Positions 8,308-16,936 of a DNA stretch of 64,000 nucleotides are shown one piece after another. Below the pieces are notes generated by a model. It worked only from the letters and a program-made list of their open reading frames with translations. It was not told the origin of the DNA and did no database searches. A program made the position numbers and the translations under genes. The stretch is from Niabella beijingensis (GTDB taxonomy: Bacteria; Bacteroidota; Bacteroidia; Chitinophagales; Chitinophagaceae). The stretch lies in assembly GCF_020034665.1 (NCBI RefSeq), contig NZ_JAIQDI010000002.1:1798001-1862000 (forward strand), written 5' to 3'. The first letter of the stretch is position 1; each line of letters begins with the position of its first letter.

Positions 8308-8563
8308 ACTTTTTTTGCTTCTGTTTTTCGGTGATTGTTCACCTCTCTTACTCCCAAATTTTATTTGATGACTACAGGGCGAATCCTCCGCCCAAGATTT
8401 TTTTGTTAACTGCGTACGTGAAATAATTTTCTTTTCTACGCTTTTACTCGCTTCTACACAATTGTCCCATATGGGCATAATGTAAACACCTCAAGCTATA
8501 GAAATCTTCTTTGTTTTGGACCTTGAAGAGGCTTGGTATTGTTCATCAGAAAAAATATACGCA

Positions 8564-9244
8564 ATGAATTTTTTAAAAATAGCCAATAAGAAGGGCGATA
8601 AATTCTATTATTACTACGACTATGGACGGTGTAAAGGCCAACGGCCAAGCACAGGAGTATTCACTTATAAAACTCCCAAAACACAGGTACAGAAAAACCA
8701 TAATAAGGAAGCTCTTTTAATTCTTGAAACAAAGAAAAGTCAACTGACCATCGAGGCTCAAGCAACCGGCGGAGTATATATTCCACATCATAAGTTTAAG
8801 CCTAACTTCCTCGATTACTACTGTGAATATGTCAAACTTAATAAAAAAGACGGCAACCGGCATTTGGAAAATAGCTTGACGCATTTTAAGAACTTCATCA
8901 ATAAAGACTTCATATCGAATGTAGAAGTCACGGAGAATTTTTGTAAACGATTCAGGCAATACCTGTTGGAACGATTTAACGGAGAGACGCCAATGAACTA
9001 CTACGCCCGTTTCAAATGGGTTGTCAAAGCCGCCACAAAGGATAAGTATTTTCATTCAAACCCAACTGAGGACATCAGCGCAGTGACGAACCCATCCACC
9101 GGAATGAAAGAAAACTTGGAAGCAGATGAATACATTCAATTATTGCGAACTCCTTGTAGTAACCAAGAAGTTGGCGCTCGCAGTAGCATTGGTTGGATTG
9201 CACCTTATCCAGTAGTATACTCTTATCAGAAAATTCAAAGCTGA
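8564..9244 (+). pseudogene. Tyrosine recombinase (integrase), truncated after the core-binding domain
   Basis: A 226-aa remnant of a Bacteroidota tyrosine recombinase. It keeps the N-terminal arm-binding region (MNFLKIANKKGDKFYYYYDYG) and the SAM-like core-binding domain (about 90-190, including HLENSLTHFKNFINKDF and MNYYARFKWVVKAA). It stops being integrase-like right after EYIQLLRTPCSNQEV, exactly where the catalytic domain should begin. No R...HxxR...Y catalytic residues follow before the stop at 9244, so it should be inactive. It sits 376 bp from tRNA-Leu and reads away from it, the usual place for an island integrase. An upstream in-frame TTG/ATG at 8516 is possible but adds residues unlike the family. 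Confidence 0.8.
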
Positions 9245-9322
9245 ACGGTGATTAACGGTCTAAGAATCTTTACTCCTGTTCTGATAAATTATAGTTCCGA
9301 TTAATCAGCTACCGAAGGCTCT

Positions 9323-9646
9323 TCATTTTACCCCCCTTTTGAGCGCTTTCAGTTTTCTTCGTTTAAATCGTGCATATAAAAGCACCAATACAAGTGTAAT
9401 AATCAAGGCGAAACCTAGATCTCGTAAAAATTCGTCAAGACGAAAAGAAATAGAAGACCCTATCCGTCCGGGAATCGGACTCACTCCTTGGGTATTTAAA
9501 TAAAAGATTTCAGGGAAGCCAAAGTAAATATCATCAACATCTTTATTAAATGATGCTAATGTAACAAGTCCAAAGACAATCGGGTTAACCAAAGCCACGT
9601 AAGGATAATTTTTTTCCGTTTCATGTTCTTTTGTTGATGCAGACAT
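9323..9646 (-). CDS. Small two-TM membrane protein of the island
   Basis: A 107-aa protein I do not recognise. It has one hydrophobic segment near residues 15-35 (YVALVNPIVFGLVTLASF) and a second near the C-terminus (FALIITLVLVLLYARF), followed by a basic tail RFKRRKLKALKRG, so the C-terminus is probably cytoplasmic. The frame is open up to 9775, but start 9646 follows the stop of the upstream gene by 7 bp (TAA TGAGCAA ATG), an arrangement for translational coupling, and avoids a 120-bp overlap. It is the last gene of the leftward island operon. Confidence 0.6.
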   Translation of the reverse strand: MSASTKEHETEKNYPYVALVNPIVFGLVTLASFNKDVDDIYFGFPEIFYLNTQGVSPIPGRIGSSISFRLDEFLRDLGFALIITLVLVLLYARFKRRKLKALKRGVK

Positions 9647-9653
9647 TTGCTCA

Positions 9654-10427
9654 TTATTGATAAGATATCCGACGTACCCAGGATTGTTTTTTGTAACGCT
9701 CCTGACCAGGACTAGAAACATATTCAATTTTTCGAATCCAACTCCCATTGCTATCATACTCGTAGCTATAATCATGCAACGTCCATTGTGCTTCGTTACC
9801 CTCGCGATATTCCTTTTCCGATATCACACTGCCATTCGAATCGTACGAGTAAGTATTTATCCATCCTGCGGACTTTTTCCTTACAAGTTTATCTTTAATA
9901 TAAACGAACTCATCATTCACAACTTCCTCCACAAATGCGGTGTCTTTAGAACCTGGCCAAATGGCTTTCTCCAATCGTTTCATCGTCGCCCCATCACTTT
10001 CAGACATAGGAACATAGTGATAAAATGACTTCCGGTTAAGCGTCCATCTTTTATCGGGGAGCAATTTAAAAATCTCTTTACTTTCAAGCCAATTGTTATT
10101 TTCAAAGTAACTATACACGACTTTCAACTTTGTGCCATTTAAACCGACCTTATCTGAAACTTCTTCGATGCTACGAGTAGCCTTGTCTACTGTTGCCTGA
10201 ACTTTATAGACGGTTGTGGGCTCTTCTGGGAAATTCGCAGAAAATTCGAAAATGGTGGTCTCTATGGTTCCTACATCCCCTTCCGCTTGAAAAAACTCTT
10301 TCAAAACAGACTGATTGATTACTGCATGGGGTAATCGCCTCTCTCCACTATTTTCGCGCGAAATTGTTTGAGCTTGTGTATGCGGGATGTTTCCCCAAAA
10401 GAAAATCGTAAGAAGTAGAAATTGCAA
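9654..10427 (-). CDS. Secreted protein of unknown function, possible frameshift at its start
   Basis: A 257-aa exported protein; the N-terminal hydrophobic stretch LQFLLLTIFFWGNIPHTQAQ looks like a signal peptide ending at AQA/TQAQ. The C-terminal half has short Y-x-Y-D-x-N-G-x-W-x-x-(K/R) units (SYEYDSNGSWIRKIEY), weakly reminiscent of RHS-like beta repeats. The only in-frame start is TTG 10427. An ATG at 10438 with AAAAA behind it is one base out of frame; with six A residues it would read MKKGLQFLLLT, a textbook signal peptide. The gene follows the LRR gene by 7 bp counted from that ATG, so ATG 10438 is probably the ancestral start. Confidence 0.65.
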   Translation of the reverse strand: MQFLLLTIFFWGNIPHTQAQTISRENSGERRLPHAVINQSVLKEFFQAEGDVGTIETTIFEFSANFPEEPTTVYKVQATVDKATRSIEEVSDKVGLNGTKLKVVYSYFENNNWLESKEIFKLLPDKRWTLNRKSFYHYVPMSESDGATMKRLEKAIWPGSKDTAFVEEVVNDEFVYIKDKLVRKKSAGWINTYSYDSNGSVISEKEYREGNEAQWTLHDYSYEYDSNGSWIRKIEYVSSPGQERYKKQSWVRRISYQ

Positions 10428-10445
10428 TCCTTTTTCATTGTACTA

Positions 10446-11387
10446 TTATATATCTGACCATCCATTTGCTTCAGCAATTTGCCTGAATGCATCGTCCTCA
10501 GATTCTGTTTTAAACACGACCTGGACCTTTCTAAGATTTTTCAAACCACCCAACTGAGTAAAATCTGCGACCGGTATCCGCGTAGGTTCAGTTATCTTCA
10601 GTTCTTCCAGTTGGCTGAACTGCAAAATACTGTCAATGTCTTCGAATTCTTTGGTGGCCACCAGGCTCAGCGATTTTAACACCGCTGGCATGTCCATTTT
10701 CGGGAGACTTTTTACCTTGTTGGTGTGGGCTATCTGTAGGTATTCTAATGCATGTAGAGAAGCAATAAAATCAAAGGTTGATAACCCTTTACCCAGATTA
10801 ATACTTAGGGATTTCAGGTCAGGAAATGCAGATGCCAGCAGCTCCGGGTGCTTTATTGTATTGGAGATCGCCAATTCCTGCAAGCCTGGATTCAATTGAA
10901 CCTTCTTTAAATCGAATGTTGATATTCTAAGGCGTCGAAGACGGGATAAATTACTTGCAAAACCCATTTGTTGCGCATTTGCAAATCCAAATTCCAGGGC
11001 CAGCTCTTCTATACCACTGGTATTCTTTAACGGCTCAAGATCGATTTCTTTTTTGTAGTTGCCATCCAGCCCAAAAGAGGTCAGGTTTCCAAGCCCACAA
11101 AGTTCATCTATATTTTGCAACTGTTGAGAACCGAATGCTAGTACGGTTAGGTGTTTGAAATCGCCCAACGCCTCTACAATTCTTAGGTTACAGTGCCTCC
11201 CTTCAATATTATCCACTGCAGGATCGATAATCAATACAACCCGAATTCGCTGGTTCAACCGCAAGAGGCCTTTTAGGACTTCAGCTTTTTCATGTTCGAT
11301 TACTATTTCTATAGAAATTGAAGAAATGCTTTCTACATTAACTTTCGACAATTCATCTATACTGTATTTGTTAGCTTTTATAACCAT
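10446..11387 (-). CDS. Leucine-rich-repeat protein
   Basis: A 313-aa protein without signal peptide or TM segments. From about residue 75 it contains irregular leucine-rich repeats of about 22 residues (for example FKHLTVLAFGSQQLQNIDEL, LGNLTSFGLDG, LSRLRRLRISTF, FPDLKSLSINLG, LHALEYLQIAHT, FSQLEELKIT). LRR proteins act as binding scaffolds. It is the only clearly non-exported gene product in the island operon, so it may be an intracellular partner such as an adaptor or protective protein; that role is inference only. Confidence 0.75.
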   Translation of the reverse strand: MVIKANKYSIDELSKVNVESISSISIEIVIEHEKAEVLKGLLRLNQRIRVVLIIDPAVDNIEGRHCNLRIVEALGDFKHLTVLAFGSQQLQNIDELCGLGNLTSFGLDGNYKKEIDLEPLKNTSGIEELALEFGFANAQQMGFASNLSRLRRLRISTFDLKKVQLNPGLQELAISNTIKHPELLASAFPDLKSLSINLGKGLSTFDFIASLHALEYLQIAHTNKVKSLPKMDMPAVLKSLSLVATKEFEDIDSILQFSQLEELKITEPTRIPVADFTQLGGLKNLRKVQVVFKTESEDDAFRQIAEANGWSDI

Positions 11388-11484
11388 TTTATACTATAGT
11401 AAAAATATGACAAGTTCGCTCCTGATAAGAATAATTTTAGAGATTCATTGTTTCTTAATTGAAATTGCTTTTACTTTCAAATAG

Positions 11485-12651
11485 TTATTTATCAATCGCA
11501 GTTTCCAGTTGCTTGTCCCTGCCGTTATCAGTATTGATGACTCTTATATCTGGAGGGAATCCAACTTTTTCATAATTTTCTCCAAGTAAAGACGTCAGTG
11601 CTGCAGCAGGGGTATATACGTTAATAAATTTCGCTGCGACAAATGGCCCTCCATTGAATAGTTGCCCATCATAGTTGGCAGGAATCACTCCAGTAGCGCC
11701 CCAGGTTGTATCACCGATGACCCTGGTTTTTTCCCTTGTTCTTAAGGCAATAGTAAAAACTTCCGACATGCTGCGGCTCAACCCATCAACCAAAATTCTG
11801 ATTTCCCCGCCGAAGTTCAACGCGCTCAGCTGGGCATTGACAATTGCATTTATGGCTGGTTGGTAGTTTAGCTGTCCCGGCCCTAATTTATAGGTAAGGT
11901 GTCCGAATGTATAACTTTCAGTCGTTAGATTACCGGCGATAAAGTTTAGATCCCGAACGGCGCCGCCAGGATTACCCCGCAGATCAATTATTGCTTTTGT
12001 TATACCGGGAGATTTTAGCGTTTGGAAAAATCCGTTAATTAACCGACGTGTGCTGTCATTTGCCGGTTCATCATAGGCACTTTTCAAATTAAACTTATCA
12101 AAAAAAAGGTACGCTATGCTATCGTTTATGGTGCCTCCGATTGCGTTCAGTGCTCCAGTTACCCTGTTGAAAGGTTTATCAAGGTATTTCTCAGGGTTCA
12201 GATATAATTGCTGGTCGAGAGTAACGTTATTGCTGTAATCTTTAATGAGCTTTCGCTGGCGGGACGGATTGATATAAAATCCAGCGAGGCGATCATCATT
12301 GAAAGTAATCGTTAGATGTCCGTCAGAGAGCCTTGCAGTCATCTCCTTTATGTAGTCAACGGCAGTTAAAATATCATCGAAATTCTCTGTGTTTAAATTT
12401 TGAAACAGCGGCTTGTATTTTTTATATGTTTCCTCCCAATTTGTCTCTGATTTGTCCATGTTCCAGAAAAGATAGTTGTCCCGCATGCCGAGCCAGAATG
12501 CATCAAAAATTTCTGAAAACGTATAAGGATTATAGTTTTCTGGTTTATTGATTGGTTCCACCGATTTTCGGCATGAAACAAGGAAGCAGAACAATAATGC
12601 AGTCAGCGAGATTATTCCTGGATGAAAGATGTTTGTTCTTTTGATGCTCAT
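11485..12651 (-). CDS. S41-family (C-terminal processing protease-like) lipoprotein
   Basis: A 388-aa lipoprotein (lipobox LVSC, C27). The tail-specific-protease core is visible in the C-terminal half: IIDLRGNPGG (221-230) and LSRSMSEVF (291-299), where S294 is the likely nucleophile in the S-x-S-E motif. An N-terminal helical region typical of Bacteroidota S41 proteins comes first. No PDZ domain is obvious, which is common for this subgroup. It probably cleaves envelope or exported peptides at the cell surface or in the periplasm. Its start is 2 bp from the stop of the upstream beta-barrel gene, so the two are tightly coupled. Confidence 0.88.
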   Translation of the reverse strand: MSIKRTNIFHPGIISLTALLFCFLVSCRKSVEPINKPENYNPYTFSEIFDAFWLGMRDNYLFWNMDKSETNWEETYKKYKPLFQNLNTENFDDILTAVDYIKEMTARLSDGHLTITFNDDRLAGFYINPSRQRKLIKDYSNNVTLDQQLYLNPEKYLDKPFNRVTGALNAIGGTINDSIAYLFFDKFNLKSAYDEPANDSTRRLINGFFQTLKSPGITKAIIDLRGNPGGAVRDLNFIAGNLTTESYTFGHLTYKLGPGQLNYQPAINAIVNAQLSALNFGGEIRILVDGLSRSMSEVFTIALRTREKTRVIGDTTWGATGVIPANYDGQLFNGGPFVAAKFINVYTPAAALTSLLGENYEKVGFPPDIRVINTDNGRDKQLETAIDK

Positions 12652-12653
12652 GT

Positions 12654-13382
12654 TTAATTTTTCGATAAATTAAATGAAGTTCCTATTGAGATTTGGAACG
12701 ATTGATTATAGGATCGAACAGGGAAAAGTTCGGCTTCTTTATATTGGTTGGTTATATCGTGGTAATGCCTGGTTTGGACAAAGACCCTACATGACCTGGA
12801 CGCGGAATACTGTAGACCTCCCCCTACAACATAACCTGCCTCGAAACGATTATCTCTTGATTCCTCAAAACGATAATTTTCGTCAAAATGAATCGCTCCA
12901 AATAGCTCTGAAATTTTCGGATTAGGAATAGTAGGTTCAGCATAGTCGATAATATTTGATGTCACTCCTTTTAGCCGGCCGTTGAGACAATATCCCATAA
13001 ATCCTCCAAGGTTTAAAAACCCCTGAAATTTTCCAGTTCCAAGGGTAAAACGTGCCGTGACCGGCAACTGCAGAAAATTAAAGTAGTTGGAAGTGTAATT
13101 ATCTTGGTAGAAACCTGTTCGATCCAGTCTTGTGTTCTTTTGTATATATTCTATATCTGCCTGCAGTGATAACCATGATCTGAGGTCGTATGTTGCCTGT
13201 AGGTCTAAGAACAAGCCTGTTAATGCTTTTTGACGTGAGTTAAATGGGGCTGCGTTGGAAGTGGTTTTATTTTGAGAAGCACCTAAAGAAACTCCGGCCC
13301 CAAATTGGGGCCAGAGATCATTATAAATGAGAGAAAAGGCTACGATTGCAATAATTCTAAACGCCGGTTTGGGTATTTTCAT
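12654..13382 (-). CDS. Outer-membrane beta-barrel protein (PorT/OmpA-barrel-like)
   Basis: A 242-aa protein with a signal peptide (MKIPKPAFRIIAIVAFSLIYN) and alternating hydrophobic strands with aromatic ends (SLQADIEYIQKNTRL, YFNFLQLPVTARFTLGTGKF, FEAGYVVGGGLQYS, CRVFVQTRHYHDI), ending in FQISIGTSFNLSKN. This is typical of the Bacteroidota 'outer membrane beta-barrel' family (porin-like, 8 strands). It overlaps the upstream 138-aa gene by ATGA and abuts the S41 gene, so the three form a coupled unit. It could present or transport a product of the cluster; function unproven. Confidence 0.8.
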   Translation of the reverse strand: MKIPKPAFRIIAIVAFSLIYNDLWPQFGAGVSLGASQNKTTSNAAPFNSRQKALTGLFLDLQATYDLRSWLSLQADIEYIQKNTRLDRTGFYQDNYTSNYFNFLQLPVTARFTLGTGKFQGFLNLGGFMGYCLNGRLKGVTSNIIDYAEPTIPNPKISELFGAIHFDENYRFEESRDNRFEAGYVVGGGLQYSASRSCRVFVQTRHYHDITNQYKEAELFPVRSYNQSFQISIGTSFNLSKN

Positions 13383-13795
13383 TTTGCTTTAATGTCCTTA
13401 ATGACGGCAGTTTTGTAAAAGTCCCTGGCAGCTGTTGTCCAAGCTCCGGCAGTATCTGTGGCACTGAAAATTACGTCTGACGCCTTAGCATCTCTGGGTG
13501 TTGCCCATTCAATCCACAAGCGTTTTTCAGCAAAGTCTTCCAGGAAGTTAGGAGAATTGAAGTGAAAAAAAGTTGATTTTTCTTTTGCAACATCAAATGC
13601 ATATGCCTTGGGAATAAAAACCTTTATTGGAATTTTCAGACTGTCCAGAAGGACGGAGAAAGGCCTGCCTATAAAATAGGATTTTTTGCTCTCAATTGTT
13701 TTTAGATACGCTGTAGTATCAGTTATCGGAGATGTTTGGGCCTTTGAAACTGATATGATCGCCATGATTACTATTATAAATTTTATCTCTTTCAT
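13379..13795 (-). CDS. Small secreted protein, paralogue A
   Basis: A 138-aa protein with a signal peptide (MKEIKFIIVIMAIISVSKAQ). I do not recognise the family. It is clearly paralogous to the next gene upstream (13904-14320): both share PITDT-(T/S)-AYLKTIESKK, LLDSLKIPIK, FLEDF-(A/S)-EK and a C-terminal FYKTA-x-I-x-DI-x-AK over the same length. Four bases overlap the beta-barrel gene (ATGA). It has no cysteine after the signal, so it is periplasmic or exported rather than lipidated. Confidence 0.75.
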   Translation of the reverse strand: MKEIKFIIVIMAIISVSKAQTSPITDTTAYLKTIESKKSYFIGRPFSVLLDSLKIPIKVFIPKAYAFDVAKEKSTFFHFNSPNFLEDFAEKRLWIEWATPRDAKASDVIFSATDTAGAWTTAARDFYKTAVIKDIKAK

Positions 13796-13903
13796 TATTT
13801 GTGTTCTAAAGAAGGCGAATTTAACTCTGGTCCCAAACAGAGACCAGAGTTTGATATAATAGTAGCTGCACGCAATTGCGAAAATTGATCATATTGAAAT
13901 TCA

Positions 13904-14320
13904 TTATTTTGCTCTAATATCACTTATTATAGCTGTTTTATAAAAGTTCTGGGCAGCTATTGTCCATTCACCTGCTATTGCAGTCGCATTGAATATTAAT
14001 TCTGATGCATTAGCATCTAATGGCGTTGTCCACTCAATACGAAGATATTTTTCTGAAAAATCTTCCAGGTACTTTGGAACAGCAAAATAGAAGTATGTAG
14101 CTATCTCTTTGGATACGTCTGTTGGCTTAGGTTTCGAGCCAAATGTCTTAATTGGGATTTTCAAACTGTCAAGTAATACAGAAAGGGGCTTGCCTTTGAA
14201 GTATGCTTTTTTGCTTTCAATGGTTTTCAGATATGCTGAAGTATCAGTTATCGGGCCTGTTTGGGCATTTGATACATTTAAAATTGTAAGAGTCAAAATC
14301 GTTGTAAGTATCTTTTTCAT
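13904..14320 (-). CDS. Small secreted protein, paralogue B
   Basis: A 138-aa protein with a signal peptide (MKKILTTILTLTILNVSNAQ), the tandem paralogue of the protein encoded at 13379-13795, of identical length and colinear over its whole mature part. Divergence is concentrated in the middle (about residues 60-80), while the N-terminal TIESKK region and the C-terminal tail are kept. Duplication with retained length suggests both are functional. The gene lies 24 bp downstream of the JAB-like lipoprotein gene and is probably cotranscribed with it. Confidence 0.75.
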   Translation of the reverse strand: MKKILTTILTLTILNVSNAQTGPITDTSAYLKTIESKKAYFKGKPLSVLLDSLKIPIKTFGSKPKPTDVSKEIATYFYFAVPKYLEDFSEKYLRIEWTTPLDANASELIFNATAIAGEWTIAAQNFYKTAIISDIRAK

Positions 14321-14344
14321 ATTTATAATTTATTTATAAAAAAA

Positions 14345-15898
14345 CTAACAGCCATTTTCAAATGTTGTTTTTACGTTTCCTTTACTATCCGTGGTTTTTA
14401 CTTTCTTTTTCACAATTGGCTTAAAGGACTTTGTGTTTGGATCATACTTAGTTATTGCAACACCAGTATGAAATTCACTTAATACATATGCAAGTGCATC
14501 CGCGTGAGCTAAATTCTTTTGGTCTTTGTTTTTTTTATAATCGTTTGCCAAGAAATATTGATATGCTTCATCATAGGCTTTACCAATTAGACTGGAAGTA
14601 TTAAAGGCACTGCCATTGAGGTTCGCCACTTGCGATGGCTTGAAGGTAAATGCTGACCCCATGTTAGTTACGGTAATGCCGTACATAGTACCATCCGATG
14701 CAAGAACGAAATTCCCCTGGTATCTTCCTCCGGTGAACTTACCTGAATCGTCGTAAACATTCTGAATGAGCTGATATATGTCAGCCGGTGAAGGACCTGC
14801 CAAACCCTTCGCTGGATGAGTATGTACTGTTGTTACGACACCTTCGAGGTAGGATGTTGTAGTGTTGATTACAATGGATGAATCCGTTCCTGTTTGAATG
14901 GCTCCGGCATAATAGTATTCATGCTTGATTTTTGTATTGTCAAATGAATCCACGGACACCCGTTCGTATAAAGCATATCCCTTTTCCAGCGTTAAATTTT
15001 TTATATCCCCAAGATTGGCTTTTGTTTGTTGCATCGCACTTTCATTAAATATTGCAGTTAATGCTGCAGCTGCTGAGCTTCCGGCGCTGCATGGATCAGT
15101 TGTAGGATTACCTGGGTCTGTCGGATTCGTTGGGTTTGTAGGAGTGCCACCGCCGTTTCCAGGAGGATTAGGAGGATCTGGCGGCATTGGTGGATCTTCG
15201 CCACCTCCAACTGGAGGAGTGACAATAACAACAGGGGGTAGTTCTACAGTATCGGCGTCCACACCTATTCTGCGGTACTTTGCTAAAACATTTGTAGGAG
15301 AAGAATTTGTTGAGCCGCCTTTGATTGCTAATGCTCCTGTTTGAGCACCGTCCTTAAAAATTGCGCCCTTGATGAACAAATTGCTTGTGGTGTAGAACAT
15401 CACTTTTCCTGTGAATGTTGCCGGATACGAATAGGACCGAATACCTTCGGTACTTCTGTGCATTCGGAGCAGTTGCCGGAGGTATACACTATCAAAAATA
15501 ACCTCCTGTATATATTCTTTAATATTCCCATTTTGATCTTTTAGAATAATTAAGTCTCTGAAAGAATTTTTCCCACCCCAACCGCTGGTGTTATCCAGTT
15601 CAATGCGTAACCCCTGCGTGGCGTTGTCGGTTCGGGTATTTTTCCATTCCGGATCGCCAGCAAATGCGCCAATTGAATAAGTCGTCATTCTGCGCTGGCT
15701 ATTTGCGGTTAGGTTGCTCATGATCTTTCGATCTTCCGCATGTTTTGCATTGAACCAGGTCCTTGCTTCTTCAACAGAAAGCGTTTGATTGTTGGGTTCA
15801 GGGCCGCCTCGCTGAGCGGTCTCCTTTTTGGAGCAAGAACCTATAATTGCCAGAGCAATAAGGGGCAAATAAACAGAACGTTTTAATTTGGTGTTCAT
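14345..15898 (-). CDS. Lipoprotein with proline-rich linker and JAB/MPN-like domain
   Basis: A 517-aa lipoprotein (lipobox IGSC, C22). Residues 40-200 form an unrecognised beta-rich domain, 220-270 are a Pro/Gly/Asn/Thr-rich linker, and 280-517 contain a JAB/MPN-like region. Its core HTHPAKGLAGPSPAD gives H359, H361, S370 and D373, close to the JAMM zinc motif H-x-H-x(7)-S-x(2)-D but with one extra residue in the loop. An acidic residue that could complete the site is E352 in the preceding strand. JAMM proteins are zinc peptidases or isopeptidases, and exported JAB-like domains occur in polymorphic-toxin-type proteins; catalysis is not proven here. It is the first gene of the leftward island run. 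Confidence 0.7.
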   Translation of the reverse strand: MNTKLKRSVYLPLIALAIIGSCSKKETAQRGGPEPNNQTLSVEEARTWFNAKHAEDRKIMSNLTANSQRRMTTYSIGAFAGDPEWKNTRTDNATQGLRIELDNTSGWGGKNSFRDLIILKDQNGNIKEYIQEVIFDSVYLRQLLRMHRSTEGIRSYSYPATFTGKVMFYTTSNLFIKGAIFKDGAQTGALAIKGGSTNSSPTNVLAKYRRIGVDADTVELPPVVIVTPPVGGGEDPPMPPDPPNPPGNGGGTPTNPTNPTDPGNPTTDPCSAGSSAAAALTAIFNESAMQQTKANLGDIKNLTLEKGYALYERVSVDSFDNTKIKHEYYYAGAIQTGTDSSIVINTTTSYLEGVVTTVHTHPAKGLAGPSPADIYQLIQNVYDDSGKFTGGRYQGNFVLASDGTMYGITVTNMGSAFTFKPSQVANLNGSAFNTSSLIGKAYDEAYQYFLANDYKKNKDQKNLAHADALAYVLSEFHTGVAITKYDPNTKSFKPIVKKKVKTTDSKGNVKTTFENGC

Positions 15899-16778
15899 AT
15901 TATGATTGGGTTTAAAAATGACGGGGTAACTGGTTCAAAAGTTGGTTGGCGTAAGGTTGGTCAATAGCAACTTTGTGTTTTGAGGTATGGGTTTTTTATA
16001 GTTGAGTTCTTATTTTTTATTAGTTCCGAAGATATCTGTAATTAATATGCAAACATTCATTATATGTTAATATAAAGTTAAATAGCTAATATCTTGAATC
16101 TTGAGACAGGAATCATCGCAGCGCGAAGCACAATAAAGCCTTCCGCAACTGCAGTCATTCTAGGTAGGAATTTTGCAAAAGCAGTACAAATTTGTACCTT
16201 TACTTTGATAAAGGGAGAAATCGTAAGAAAGTGAACAATAGTGAACAGCTTTCAAAACGCGACACTTTTTTGACACACAAAGCCCATAATCAATTGATTA
16301 TCATAAGGAATTCAAGTCCCGCCTGGTGACTTTTACCTTGCCCCACAATTTTTCGCGAGATTTAATGGTATACGAGCAGGATGATGAACGACATCTGAGA
16401 CTGCAACCTATGACGTTGCTCGGTTCGAAAAAAACAACACGGCGCTGGGTGCTTCAAAGTGAGCGACTGGATGAGCTACAAACAACGACGATAATCTCAA
16501 CTGAAGAAAAGAGAACCCACTCTTGATACACGATTTAGTAAACCATTAAATCAAACAGTAGAACTGAATCACTCGCGACGGTCCAACCCACTGCTAGTTG
16601 AAAATCGCTCTCTCACCTTCTATTTGCCAGTATAATAAATGGAGACCGAATGGGTCAAGAAGAACACCGATCTGCAGTTCCCTTCGATTGTACAATTAAA
16701 TCAGAAATAATGAACTTTTTATTTGGTGGTTTTGAGTAACTTTGTGGTGTTATCGGTGGGTGCGTTCAACCTGACCGA
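15899..16778. other. Non-coding stretch with no supportable gene
   Basis: About 880 bp upstream of the leftward island operon, AT-rich at first. It should carry the operon promoter. A perfect 16-bp palindrome lies at 16286-16301. A short open frame at 16326-16526 has no recognisable content. The rest looks like decayed sequence. Confidence 0.5.
16286..16325. repeat. 16-bp palindrome followed by a tRNA-T-arm-like string
   Basis: ATAATCAATTGATTAT (16286-16301) is perfectly self-complementary. Soon after comes TTCAAGTCCCGCC (16311-16323), which resembles a tRNA T-arm (GGTTCAAGTCC) but is not attached to a tRNA. It may be another old att remnant; weak evidence. Confidence 0.3.
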
Positions 16779-16788
16779 AATTTGACAG
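16779..16788 (+). promoter_or_regulatory. AATTTGACAG motif beside att copy 2
   Basis: The 10-mer ends 36 bp before the att-like copy at 16825. The same 10-mer stands 37 bp before the third att copy, and its exact inverse is at 8236-8245 inside the left end. The placement suits a recombinase-binding site at an island end. Confidence 0.5.
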
Positions 16789-16824
16789 AAATCACTTGCA
16801 AATAGTTGTTACCCAGGCAAGAAG

Positions 16825-16844
16825 GAATCCAGTCCTGGGCACCA
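16825..16844 (+). repeat. Presumed attR copy (18/20 match to tRNA-Leu 3' end)
   Basis: GAATCCAGTCCTGGGCACCA differs from the tRNA 3' end only by TC/CT inside the acceptor strand and keeps the CCA. No tRNA 5' part precedes it, so it is a 3'-end duplicate as left by site-specific integration. Confidence 0.65.
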
Positions 16845-16889
16845 ACGGTTAAAATGGTCATTTTATGATAGTCTACATATGACGACATA

Positions 16890-16899
16890 AATTTGACAG
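16890..16899 (+). promoter_or_regulatory. AATTTGACAG motif beside att copy 3
   Basis: Second right-side copy of the 10-mer, ending 37 bp before the exact att copy at 16937. Together with the copy at 16779 it shows that the motif and the att core travel as a unit. Confidence 0.5.
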
Positions 16900-16936
16900 T
16901 TTTTTTAGCCAACTTATTGGAAGCGAAGAGATTGGG

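Noticed and set aside
9647..9775. Longer start for the two-TM protein at 9775
   Set aside because: It would overlap the upstream gene by about 120 bp; the coupled start at 9646 explains the arrangement better.
16326..16526. 66-aa open frame between the island operon and the att copies
   Set aside because: No recognisable motif, no ribosome site, and it lies in apparently decayed sequence; likely chance.
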